Assembly: GCA_002402295.1 (NCBI GenBank)
Contig: DHFO01000031.1
Coordinates: 1-36,693, forward strand
Length of the DNA: 36,693 nt
Direction of reading: 5' to 3'
Origin: Caldiserica bacterium UBA4822
Lineage (GTDB): Bacteria; Caldisericota; Caldisericia; Cryosericales; Cryosericaceae
Position numbers and translations under genes: made by a program. Below, one piece after another: positions 15,948 through 24,227 of this stretch. Position 1 is the first letter of the stretch. Every line of letters starts with the position of its first letter. The notes beneath the pieces were generated by a model. The model saw nothing but the letters and a program-made list of their open reading frames with translations, was not told the origin of the DNA and searched no databases.

Positions 15948-17546
15948 ATGGGAAAAGAAAGCAGAATACGACAGGAACGCAAGCTTGGACTTATTGAGAA
16001 GCCAGCGCCCCGGAAGAGGGACCGGACTTCCACAGTTCTTCGGGTCATTGCCATCATAGTTGTCGTTGTTCTCCTGACGGGGGGTACGATTCTTGGAATC
16101 AGGGGGGCGTCCGGCGGGATTGCCTATCAGGTGGGCCCTGGGACCGTGCTTCAGTCAGATATTGATGCGCGCATTCAGAACTACATTGATATGTACAAGC
16201 AATATGGCATGGACCTTACGAGTCCGGAGTATGCAAGTACACTGAATTCCGTCAGGAAGAACGTCATCGACACATCCATCGAACAGGAGCTCTTCTTGCA
16301 GTACGCCAAGTCCAAGAACATGACTGCTGACCCAGCCAAACTCAAGACCTCTCTTGACACCGAGGTCGACAATGCGGTGAAGCAGTCCGAGGAGCAGTTC
16401 GGAACGGATACTCAGGCCTTCAATGACGCCGTCGTAGCGCAGTTCGGTTCGATGGACAAATACAAGGAAAAGCTGCGCGAGCAGCTTCAGCCCTACGTTG
16501 AAGAGCAGCTGCTGGTTGACGCGGTTACCGCGGAAATTGAGGGTACCGTCAGCGTCACCAACGCGGATGTCACGTCGTACTTCACCTCCGTTGGGCGAGT
16601 CAATGCTGACCATCTCCTGATCACCATTGACAGTGAAAATGACTCGGCATCGACCATCTCCGCAAGAAAGAAGGAAGCCCAGGCGATTTATGACGACATC
16701 GTAGCAGAGAAGCAGAAGAGCTCGAGCTTTGACTTTGCCAAGTACGCCCAGGAGAAGGCCGCGGAACTCAACAAGGAAACTTCCGATTCGGCTAGATACG
16801 AAGCCCTGGGTTTCTTCACCAAGGGACAGATGGTAAAGGAGTTCGAGACTGCGGCGTTTGCGGCGAAAGTGGGCGACATTGTCGGGCCGGTTCAGACCGA
16901 ATTCGGGTTTCACATCATCCACAAGATCGCTGAGGAACCAGTGAGCTCCATCTACGACACCCCCGAGACCGTGAAGGCGCTGCATATTGTGTTTGGGTTC
17001 GGCACGGGCGACCAGACAGCGGGGGCCAAGGCTGCTGAAGCCTCGGCCAACAAGGTGTACGGCGAGCTTCAGAAAGGGCTTTCGTTCAAGACTGCTATTA
17101 CCAAGTACTCTACCGACTCTGATGCCAAGACAGGCGGTGTCCTCGACTACTTCTCGGAAACGGGCGACGACATTCGCTTTAATGCACTTAAAGGGCTCAA
17201 GGTCGGACAGTACTCAAAACCAATTGTCTATGGTTCTTCTTACGAGATCCTTCAACTCGTCGACCGCAAGCCATTTGTCAAGGCGACCCTTACTGACAAG
17301 ACAACATACGACAAGGTCAAAACAGCACTCGAGGATGAACGCAAGGCAGACGCCAAAGCTGCATTCATTGTGCAACTCAAAGAGCAGTTTCCCGTGCGTC
17401 AGGGTACGTGGTCGAGGCTTGCCGGATGGTTCAATCGTGGGCCCGGAAAGGTCTTTTCTGCTATTGGACAGTGGATTATCAAGGCAACTGGCAAGGGCGG
17501 AACCACGTCAGGTTCATCGGACGCGGTGACCCCGTCCGCACAGTAG
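15948..17546 (+). CDS. SurA-like foldase with two parvulin PPIase domains
   Basis: A 532-aa membrane-anchored chaperone/peptidyl-prolyl isomerase. A basic N-terminus is followed by one membrane helix (about 30-52), a helical SurA_N-like domain (about 60-205), a first parvulin domain (about 212-330, with FHIIHKI near its end) and a second, more diverged parvulin domain (about 342-445). The C-terminal part is amphipathic. Such proteins help secreted proteins fold outside the membrane. A GAGGAG site precedes the ATG. The next gene is a smaller paralogue starting two bases after this stop. Confidence 0.9.
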   Translation: MGKESRIRQERKLGLIEKPAPRKRDRTSTVLRVIAIIVVVVLLTGGTILGIRGASGGIAYQVGPGTVLQSDIDARIQNYIDMYKQYGMDLTSPEYASTLNSVRKNVIDTSIEQELFLQYAKSKNMTADPAKLKTSLDTEVDNAVKQSEEQFGTDTQAFNDAVVAQFGSMDKYKEKLREQLQPYVEEQLLVDAVTAEIEGTVSVTNADVTSYFTSVGRVNADHLLITIDSENDSASTISARKKEAQAIYDDIVAEKQKSSSFDFAKYAQEKAAELNKETSDSARYEALGFFTKGQMVKEFETAAFAAKVGDIVGPVQTEFGFHIIHKIAEEPVSSIYDTPETVKALHIVFGFGTGDQTAGAKAAEASANKVYGELQKGLSFKTAITKYSTDSDAKTGGVLDYFSETGDDIRFNALKGLKVGQYSKPIVYGSSYEILQLVDRKPFVKATLTDKTTYDKVKTALEDERKADAKAAFIVQLKEQFPVRQGTWSRLAGWFNRGPGKVFSAIGQWIIKATGKGGTTSGSSDAVTPSAQ

Positions 17547-17548
17547 GT

Positions 17549-18388
17549 ATGGCAGGTGTTTCCAACAGGAAGAAACTGGACACGACCACGGCGCCGCGTG
17601 TGCACTCACACGCCCGCGTGGTCGTGGCATGCGTAGTATTGCTTGCAATCGTGGCAGCAGGAGCGACCACGGGGGTACAAGTTGTGGGCGCCTCACGGGA
17701 TGTCGCATTCTATGTTGGCAAGGAAGCTGTTCTCAACGACCATGTGACAGCTATGATGACAGACCTACCTTTTGATGCGACGAGTACATACTATAAGTCA
17801 CGGCTGGAACTAGCCGACCCAGCCGACCCCAAGACCCAGTATCTCATAGCAGGTCTTCGACAGGAGGCTATCAAGCGTCTCATCGTCATGCATGCTCAAG
17901 TGGCAAAGGCGGCTAGTCTTGGCATCACGCTGGACTCATCAGCAGTTGATGCTGCAGTGAACGCCTATGTGAGCGAACATGTGGTCTCCGGCGACACGCA
18001 GGAAGAGGCACGGCTCAGGTCGGCCCCCATGCGGTCCTACATCGAGCTGCGTGCCAACTCCAACGCCTATGAGCAGTTCCTTACCGCCAAGACGACAGTC
18101 TCGGCAAGTGAAGTACAGGAGTACTATGCAACATGGAACTGGAATTACACCGATACCCACGGACGAGTGCTGACGCTTGAGCAGGCCGGGGAGAAGCTTG
18201 TTAATGATGCGCTTGCCAACAAGAAGTTCCAGCTGGTGCTCAACGACCGCGCTCGGCTGCTGGAGCAGACACTTCCCACAGTCAACGCCGATACTACCTA
18301 CAAGAAGTTTATGCGCAGGTGGGATTCTCTGTTCGGCATTGCCATTCCGGATTCACTCCAACCCCTGGAGATAGGACCGATTTCATGA
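17549..18388 (+). CDS. SurA N-terminal-like protein without a PPIase domain
   Basis: A 279-aa protein with an N-terminal membrane segment (about 27-48) and a helical region that resembles the SurA N-domain of the gene before it (a GKEAVLNDHVT start, then helices with LIAGLRQEAIKRLIV). The C-terminal helix with VLNDRARLLEQTLP looks like the end of SurA proteins. No parvulin domain lies between these parts. It could be a holdase-type chaperone working with its larger neighbour. It is tightly packed between genes: two bases after the stop of the first, and overlapping the next by four (ATGA). Confidence 0.75.
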   Translation: MAGVSNRKKLDTTTAPRVHSHARVVVACVVLLAIVAAGATTGVQVVGASRDVAFYVGKEAVLNDHVTAMMTDLPFDATSTYYKSRLELADPADPKTQYLIAGLRQEAIKRLIVMHAQVAKAASLGITLDSSAVDAAVNAYVSEHVVSGDTQEEARLRSAPMRSYIELRANSNAYEQFLTAKTTVSASEVQEYYATWNWNYTDTHGRVLTLEQAGEKLVNDALANKKFQLVLNDRARLLEQTLPTVNADTTYKKFMRRWDSLFGIAIPDSLQPLEIGPIS

Positions 18389-20058
18389 CGAGTCAACCAA
18401 GACAGGGTCCTGCGGGCGCTGACAAGAGAACAGCCCCGAGAGGCGGAGGACAGAGACCGGGGCACCGTTCTCATGCCAGGCATGGGCATGCAGAGCGACG
18501 TTCAGCCCCAAGCCGGTCGGAATCAGTCCTGTCCAAGTACGGCGAACTGCTTCAAGATATCCAGGACGAGACCAGCTACTTTCTTCCTGTTGACGCACTG
18601 AGCACTGGTACCCACAGGTATCTCTATCACCTGGGAGACTACTCGGAAACAAGCTCAAGTCAGATGCAGCAGTTCCTCCGCGACATGCAGGAAGAACTCA
18701 CGAGATTACAACAGGCGAAGCTGAACAACGCCGAGCAGCGCTCGTCACTCATTGTCAGCTCATACATGAGCAGTCTCGCAGCACTCCTGGAAGGCCGCTA
18801 TTTTTCAGACAGCTTGTGGCAGTTGCACAATGCTCGCAGAGGTCTCTATCAGGCACTGTACCTTACAGAGCTTCCGATGTACGTTCGCGGTAAAGCACTG
18901 GTCCACAGGCTGGAAGAACTCTCACTGCCACCAACAGCTCCAGCTGAACGGATCCAGTTGCGCTCGGCTGCTCACCGTGAGCTTGCCCTCAAAGAATGCG
19001 AGATCATCGCCCAGTATCTCGACTACGCTGGAGAAAAGGCAAGCAGTTTCGAAGACAAACAGGCCATTGCAGAGCATTGCACCAGGGCGCAGCAATATAT
19101 GGACGGAGTGAAGTCAAGGGTGCTTCGATCTACGGCCACCGGCGATTCAACCCGGGACGTCGTAGTAGACATGCTCATCCCTGGGCTCGACGACACGATG
19201 CTCGACGAAGCTCGGGATTCAATAGCCCATGAGGTCGATGCTCTGCGCCGCCAACTCCGTGACCTTGCGTTCCGCATAGACGCAGTGCGTGACCCCAGTG
19301 AGACCATTGCCGCCGTGCTCGACGCTTCTCTTGCGCGGCCCCTGGACCAGCAGGCAATTGATACCTGGCTTGCAAACGACTTTGTGCGCCTGCACTCGTT
19401 CTTCCCTGGCTTCAGGGTTGCATCGGTCCCGGTACCGGGAAGCACACTTGGCATGTATCAGCCGTACGATGATTCTGAGGTAGTCGCACTCAAGGGTACG
19501 GCCATTGACCGCAGACAGGTTGTATGCCCCGTTCTTCCGTCGCGGCGGTGGCTCTCTAACGAGATCAATCTCATGATGACATACTTCCCCGGCAAGGCCT
19601 ATATTCAGGCTGCCATGAGCGCTTGGGACCCATGTCTACCATTTCACACCCAGCGTGATACATTCATCGCGGGGCTGGCATTCTTCGAGTTGCAGAACAT
19701 CGCCGGGGTCGACGGAGCTCTGCAGCCGGAAACGAGTCTGCTTGCCACTCTTCAGGTCTTGGTCGAGGACGTTTCGGCAGCACTTGACATTGAGATCATA
19801 CAGCACCGGTTGACCCATGACGATACCACAACATTCCTGAAAGCCCAGCTTGCCCCGGCGCCGGAAGGGCTAGCCAACGTGGCATCTATCGCAACTTTTG
19901 AGTACGGTCACTCCCTTGTGCGTTTTCTGTACCGGTCGAGATTCAGAGAGCTGCGACGACTTTCCCGGCTGAGCAACAAGAAAATGTCTTGGACAACATT
20001 TTATCAGAACGTCTTGGAACAGGATACGTTCGATCCCGCTCAACTGAAGAACCCATGA
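18385..20058 (+). CDS. DUF885-like helical protein lacking the metal motif
   Basis: A 557-aa, mainly helical protein with a basic low-complexity N-terminus (about 1-45). I do not recognise it with certainty. The C-terminal third follows the order of DUF885 metallo-carboxypeptidase-like proteins: a YFPGKAYIQ segment near residue 400 where the family has HExxPGHxxQ, FIAGLAFFE near 427 where the family has an EGW motif, and FEYGHSLVRFLY near 502 where the family has the PGQALxYKIG segment. The histidines and glutamate that would bind metal are missing. If related, it would be a non-catalytic homologue. It sits between the SurA-like genes and the nucleotide kinase, with 4-base overlaps at both ends. 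Confidence 0.5.
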   Translation: MTSQPRQGPAGADKRTAPRGGGQRPGHRSHARHGHAERRSAPSRSESVLSKYGELLQDIQDETSYFLPVDALSTGTHRYLYHLGDYSETSSSQMQQFLRDMQEELTRLQQAKLNNAEQRSSLIVSSYMSSLAALLEGRYFSDSLWQLHNARRGLYQALYLTELPMYVRGKALVHRLEELSLPPTAPAERIQLRSAAHRELALKECEIIAQYLDYAGEKASSFEDKQAIAEHCTRAQQYMDGVKSRVLRSTATGDSTRDVVVDMLIPGLDDTMLDEARDSIAHEVDALRRQLRDLAFRIDAVRDPSETIAAVLDASLARPLDQQAIDTWLANDFVRLHSFFPGFRVASVPVPGSTLGMYQPYDDSEVVALKGTAIDRRQVVCPVLPSRRWLSNEINLMMTYFPGKAYIQAAMSAWDPCLPFHTQRDTFIAGLAFFELQNIAGVDGALQPETSLLATLQVLVEDVSAALDIEIIQHRLTHDDTTTFLKAQLAPAPEGLANVASIATFEYGHSLVRFLYRSRFRELRRLSRLSNKKMSWTTFYQNVLEQDTFDPAQLKNP

Positions 20059-20741
20059 GCGTTCCGACGGCTCGCCCGACAGGGGGACAATCCGATCATA
20101 CGCTGTTTCTAGCCATTGCCGGTAATATTGGTGTTGGCAAGTCGACGCTCACGCGTCACCTTGCTGAGACGTGGCACCTTGCGCTGCTTCCAGAACCAGT
20201 CAAGCAGAACCCCTTTCTGAAGCTCTACTACGAGGATCCCAAGAGATGGGGTCTCCAGTCACAATTGTTCTTTCTTGCGCAGCGGCTGAGACTGTTCAAA
20301 GAGGCAGGAGAACTTCAGGAGGCGAAGATCGTAGACCGCACGCTCTACGAAGACGCCGAGATCTTCGCGCGCATCGCACTGCCACGCACGGAGTACGACG
20401 TGTACCGACAGCTCTATGAGGTCCTCCTCGAGAACCTTCCCACGCCAGACCTGGTCGTATATCTGCGTGCTTCAACGCGCACGCTTGCGCGACGTATTCA
20501 GTCGCGAGGTCGCCCGTACGAAAAGTCGCTGCCTGCTTCCTATCTGCGTAAGCTCAATAATCGATACGATGCATGGGCGAAGGGATTCTCCCGTGCTCCC
20601 CTTATCACGCTGGACACTGACGAACTTGACCTTTTCAGCTTGTTCGGAGAATATGAACAGGTAACAGATACGATCGCACTGGCGCTGCAGGAGAGGGGAC
20701 TATCATGGCAGTCCACGACTACGACACTCAAGCGTTTCTAG
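20055..20741 (+). CDS. Deoxynucleoside kinase (dAK/dGK family)
   Basis: A 228-aa kinase of the deoxynucleoside salvage pathway. The P-loop is GNIGVGKST (about residues 25-33), the DRTLYEDAEIF segment matches the family's DR/ER-S-x-x-ED motif, and the LID region reads RIQSRGRPYEK. Substrate (dA, dG or dC) cannot be read. The start overlaps the previous stop as ATGA, and the gene overlaps the Ycf45-like gene by 37 bases. With tmk two genes on, the operon supplies dNTP precursors. Confidence 0.9.
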   Translation: MSVPTARPTGGQSDHTLFLAIAGNIGVGKSTLTRHLAETWHLALLPEPVKQNPFLKLYYEDPKRWGLQSQLFFLAQRLRLFKEAGELQEAKIVDRTLYEDAEIFARIALPRTEYDVYRQLYEVLLENLPTPDLVVYLRASTRTLARRIQSRGRPYEKSLPASYLRKLNNRYDAWAKGFSRAPLITLDTDELDLFSLFGEYEQVTDTIALALQERGLSWQSTTTTLKRF

Positions 20742-22240
20742 CTATACTCCCGGAACCTATTCGGGAGACGCTAGAGCGCCTCAACCGTTTTGATGAACTG
20801 GTTGAAGTCGTCCTTGACCTGGGGCGTGTTCCGGAGGCACGATTCGAGTTCGACTTTGTGGCGCTCAGCGATGTACCGGTGACACGGGCAGACATCGAGT
20901 ATGTCGTGTCCAAGGTAGGCGAATTCGACCGTGACAACCGCGCAGGCATCGAACAGACGCTCCATCGTATTTCTGCAATCAGAAACAGGCACAATGAGGT
21001 AGTTGGGCTCACATGCAGGGTTGGCCGGGCGTTGTTCGGGAAGATCGAGATCATCGAAGACCTCGTCAAACAGGGCTCGAGCATTCTCATACTTGGCAGG
21101 CCCGGCATCGGGAAAACCACACTTCTGCGCGAGGCATCCCGCTACATCAGCGACACGCTGAACAAGAGAGTCATTATCGTGGACACGAGCAACGAAATCG
21201 GGGGGGATGGCGACGTGCCTCATCCCGGCGTTGGTTCTTCTCGGCGGATGCAGGTCCCCTTCAACAAGGAACAACACGACATCATGATCGAGGCAGTCGA
21301 GAACCACAACCCTGAGGTCATCGTCATTGATGAGATAGGGCGCATTGAGGAGGCTCAGGCGTGCCGGACTATTGCGGAACGAGGAGTACAACTCATTGGC
21401 ACGGCTCACGGCAATGACCTTGGAAACCTGATTACGAATCCCACACTCGTTGACCTCCTCGGGGGAATACAGACAGTCACGCTGAGCGATGAGGAGGCTC
21501 AGCGCAGAGGTACTCAGAAGAGCGTCCTCGAGCGGAAGGCAGCACCCACTTTTGACGTCCTCATCGAGATGCGTGAACGAGATGTTCTTGCGGTCTATAG
21601 GAATCTGGCTGACGTCGTCGACAGGGTACTCCGAGGGTTCGAGGCCCACCCTGAAATCCGCAGAAGAACCTCTGGCAGGGATTTTGTTGTCGAGTCTTCT
21701 GTCGCTCCCCCTGCCGTGGCATCCGATGAAGGTGCTGCCCAACTCTGGGCCGAAGACTCAATCACCCGAGTCTACATTCAAGGCGTCAGTCAGAGTTACA
21801 TTGAACGTGCAGCGCACAGCCTTCGCACGAACGTTGACATCGCCCGAACAATCGAAGACGCCGACATTGTTCTGCTCAGTGACACGGTGGCTTCCAAGAA
21901 GCCCTTTCTGGTGGAGCGGGCCGAAGCACTGGGACTTCCCCTCTATACGACCAGCAAGAATAACCTAGCCGCTGTGAAGGACTTGCTGAGACGCATTCAT
22001 TCAATATCGGTGAACCGAGACCAGTACGGGGAATGGGTCAGTATTATGCGTGAAGCCGCTGTGTCATGCTCTTCGCGGGAGCTGCCCTATTCGAATGCTC
22101 TCGAGCGGCGCGTTCAGCACAGGCTCGCGGAGCGGCTGGGCTTGTTCAGCGAAAGTGAGGGAATTGAGCCGTTCCGCCGAGTTGTTGTCTACTCACCTCA
22201 GATGAAGCCCAGGCCTGGCGCGCCAGAAGAGAAGTCATGA
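20705..22240 (+). CDS. Ycf45-like AAA ATPase with R3H domain
   Basis: A 511-aa ATPase. Walker A GRPGIGKTT is near residue 132 and Walker B VIVIDEIGR near 205, in a core related to SpoIIIAA and PilT-type ATPases. The C-terminal region (about 435-505) reads as an R3H single-stranded nucleic acid-binding domain. The same architecture occurs in cyanobacterial and plastid Ycf45 proteins and in many Firmicutes; its role is not settled. It overlaps the dNK gene upstream and overlaps tmk by four bases. Confidence 0.85.
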   Translation: MAVHDYDTQAFLAILPEPIRETLERLNRFDELVEVVLDLGRVPEARFEFDFVALSDVPVTRADIEYVVSKVGEFDRDNRAGIEQTLHRISAIRNRHNEVVGLTCRVGRALFGKIEIIEDLVKQGSSILILGRPGIGKTTLLREASRYISDTLNKRVIIVDTSNEIGGDGDVPHPGVGSSRRMQVPFNKEQHDIMIEAVENHNPEVIVIDEIGRIEEAQACRTIAERGVQLIGTAHGNDLGNLITNPTLVDLLGGIQTVTLSDEEAQRRGTQKSVLERKAAPTFDVLIEMRERDVLAVYRNLADVVDRVLRGFEAHPEIRRRTSGRDFVVESSVAPPAVASDEGAAQLWAEDSITRVYIQGVSQSYIERAAHSLRTNVDIARTIEDADIVLLSDTVASKKPFLVERAEALGLPLYTTSKNNLAAVKDLLRRIHSISVNRDQYGEWVSIMREAAVSCSSRELPYSNALERRVQHRLAERLGLFSESEGIEPFRRVVVYSPQMKPRPGAPEEKS

Positions 22241-22848
22241 GCAACCGTCCCCTATTCATTACTCTTGAAGGGATTGACGGCTGTGGTAAGAGCACACAGG
22301 CTGACCGCCTTGAGAAGGCGCTCATTGAACGGTCGTGGCATGTGACGCACACGTTCGAGCCTGGTGGAACAGCGCTGGGCAAGCGCCTCCGAGAGATTCT
22401 CATGCGTGACGGGCTCTTGTTTTCTGCATTTTCGGAGGTCCTCCTGTTTGCAGCGGACCGCAGACAGGACATCGATGAAGTTATCGGGCCTGCTCTGGCC
22501 CGCGGAACTATCGTCGTCGCCGAGCGGTTCGCCGATTCATCAGTCGCCTACCAGGGCGTCGCAGGAGGGGTCGGGGAGGAGCGGGTGCGTTCGCTCATGA
22601 ACTTGGTAACGGAAGGGCTGACTCCTGACCTTACCCTACTTCTCGATATCGACCCTGACGTTTCGCTGGCGCGGAAACCTCATCTCGACCGCATTGAGCA
22701 GCGAGGCTCCTATCTCAGAGACGTGCGTGCCGCGTATCTCCGAATAGCTGCAGACGAACCCGAGCGATGGGTTGTTATCGATGCAGCGCGCCCGGCCTCA
22801 GAAGTTTTCGAGGACGTCCTCAGCGCAGTGACGAGGCGATTATACTAG
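22237..22848 (+). CDS. tmk: Thymidylate kinase
   Basis: A 203-aa enzyme phosphorylating dTMP to dTDP. P-loop EGIDGCGKSTQ, the FEPGGT substrate loop, the ERFADSSVAYQG motif and the LID stretch are all in place. The ATG at 22237 overlaps the previous stop as ATGA. Only 12 bases separate it from the PEGA gene. Confidence 0.96.
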   Translation: MSNRPLFITLEGIDGCGKSTQADRLEKALIERSWHVTHTFEPGGTALGKRLREILMRDGLLFSAFSEVLLFAADRRQDIDEVIGPALARGTIVVAERFADSSVAYQGVAGGVGEERVRSLMNLVTEGLTPDLTLLLDIDPDVSLARKPHLDRIEQRGSYLRDVRAAYLRIAADEPERWVVIDAARPASEVFEDVLSAVTRRLY

Positions 22849-22860
22849 TGGAGGCTCAAC

Positions 22861-23907
22861 ATGCCGGAAGAACACTCTGGAGCATCTGACCGGATTGACC
22901 AACTGCTGGGGAGTCTGCAGGAGTCCCGCACTTCACAGGTTCCGCCAGGCAACAAGTCAAATCCACCTCCAGCGTCACGACGGCGAAACAGGCTCTGGAT
23001 AGTGCTGGTTGTAGCTGTACTTGTAGTTGTCGGCGGGGTCCTTGTGCTGCAGGGACGCCAAGCTTCCCTCAACGTACGCTCATTTCCTTCGGGTGCAACC
23101 GTATACGTGGACAGCGTTGAGGTCGGCGCCACACCTCTGGTTGTCAGTGGTACGACTCCTGGCTCCCACACGATCGAGATCCGAATGGAAGGGTGGGAAC
23201 CGTGGACTGGGACAGTTGTGGCAGTGCGCGGCTCTACGACCCAGGTTATTGCAAACATGACGCATGCAGCGTATTCCCTTGTGATTACTTCTACTCCCGC
23301 AGGCGCTACGGTTACCATGGACGGCACAGTCAAAGGGGTGACACCACTTACTGTACCCGGACTCAAGCCGCGCAATTATGCGCTGACAGTTGCACTCAAA
23401 GGCTACGCACCGGTGACTCGCACGGTCGACCTGTCGGATCCGACTGAAACAGTTCAAGACTTTTCTCTGATACCGGCCTATGGTAAGCTCGACATTTCTT
23501 CCACGCCGCCTGGGGCTGAGGTCATCATTGACGGGACATCCAGGGGCGTGACTCCACTCAAACTCGATCGATTTCCGGTTGGCGAGTACAGCTTGGTGTT
23601 GAAGTTCGAAGGAAGCAAGGACATTACCGACACCATCACCGTAAAGGAAGGCGCTACCTGCACAAGAGGGTACACGCTCGACCTTGGCCTCGGGGGCCTG
23701 ACTGTCGTGACAGATCCTTCAGGAGCAGCTATCAGCATCGACGGACAACCCACAAGACAGATTACGCCATACACGTTCACAACCCTGAAGGAAGGGACGC
23801 ACGAGATCTACCTTGAACTCCCGGGCTACCTGCCATGGTCGACGGACGTTACCATTTCCGCAGCTCAGACGCAAGAGTTATCCATTGCCCTTACGAAGCT
23901 TGAATAG
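22861..23907 (+). CDS. Membrane-anchored PEGA-domain protein
   Basis: A 348-aa protein with a short cytoplasmic N-terminus, one membrane helix (about 43-62) and four tandem PEGA repeats of roughly 65-70 residues. The first three carry (P)xGAxVxxDxxxxGxTPL-type cores; the fourth is shorter in that motif. PEGA repeats are extracytoplasmic beta modules found in surface proteins. Function is unknown. A GGAGG site lies before the ATG. It is the last protein gene of the SurA-dNK-tmk operon. Confidence 0.88.
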   Translation: MPEEHSGASDRIDQLLGSLQESRTSQVPPGNKSNPPPASRRRNRLWIVLVVAVLVVVGGVLVLQGRQASLNVRSFPSGATVYVDSVEVGATPLVVSGTTPGSHTIEIRMEGWEPWTGTVVAVRGSTTQVIANMTHAAYSLVITSTPAGATVTMDGTVKGVTPLTVPGLKPRNYALTVALKGYAPVTRTVDLSDPTETVQDFSLIPAYGKLDISSTPPGAEVIIDGTSRGVTPLKLDRFPVGEYSLVLKFEGSKDITDTITVKEGATCTRGYTLDLGLGGLTVVTDPSGAAISIDGQPTRQITPYTFTTLKEGTHEIYLELPGYLPWSTDVTISAAQTQELSIALTKLE

Positions 23908-23925
23908 TACGAGACCTACCCGAGG

Positions 23926-23954
23926 TTGACGATAGCAGAACCGTCGGATATACT
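23926..23954 (+). promoter_or_regulatory. Promoter for the SRP RNA
   Basis: TTGACG (23926-23931), a 17-base spacer and TATACT (23949-23954), close to the sigma-70 consensus. The seventh base after the -10 box is 23961, which is the predicted 5' end of the SRP RNA. Confidence 0.85.
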
Positions 23955-23960
23955 CTTCCT

Positions 23961-24227
23961 GCCGTACAGGATGGGGAGACAGCGGTGCCCTGCAGCCCGG
24001 AATCCGCTTACCGGGATCCATGCTGAGAGTGCGGGGCTGGTGTTTCCGAAACAGCTTCTGTTGAGCGCGTTGAAGGCTGCACACCATGCAATGGGAATCT
24101 CTGAACTCTGCCAGGTCCGGAAGGAAGCAACAGTACTGAGCGGAACATGTGCCGTGGCCCGATGCAACCGGAGCAGGATGCAGAAAGCAATGCCGGGGGT
24201 GCCGGCCACAAACTCTCAGCGTACGGT
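23961..24227 (+). ncRNA. ffs: Signal recognition particle RNA, large type with Alu domain
   Basis: The S-domain hallmark CCAGGTCCGGAAGGAAGCA is at about 24106-24124, with the GGAA tetraloop and the SRP54 (Ffh) binding loop. Near the 5' end lies GGGGAGACAGCGGTGCCCTG and then AATCCGCT, the Alu-domain pattern of Bacillus/Clostridium large SRP RNAs. The ends pair: GCCGTAC at 23961-23967 with GTACGGT at 24221-24227. The length of about 267 nt suits this class. The 3' end overlaps the end of ispDF by 12 bases on the opposite strand. I see no clear T-run terminator after it. Confidence 0.93.

Noticed and set aside
16155..16985. Minus-strand open frame of 276 codons inside the first SurA-like gene
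   Set aside because: Antisense to a gene with clear parvulin domains, without recognisable domains of its own.
20771..21742. Minus-strand open frame of 323 codons
   Set aside because: Antisense to the Ycf45-like ATPase with Walker A and B motifs.
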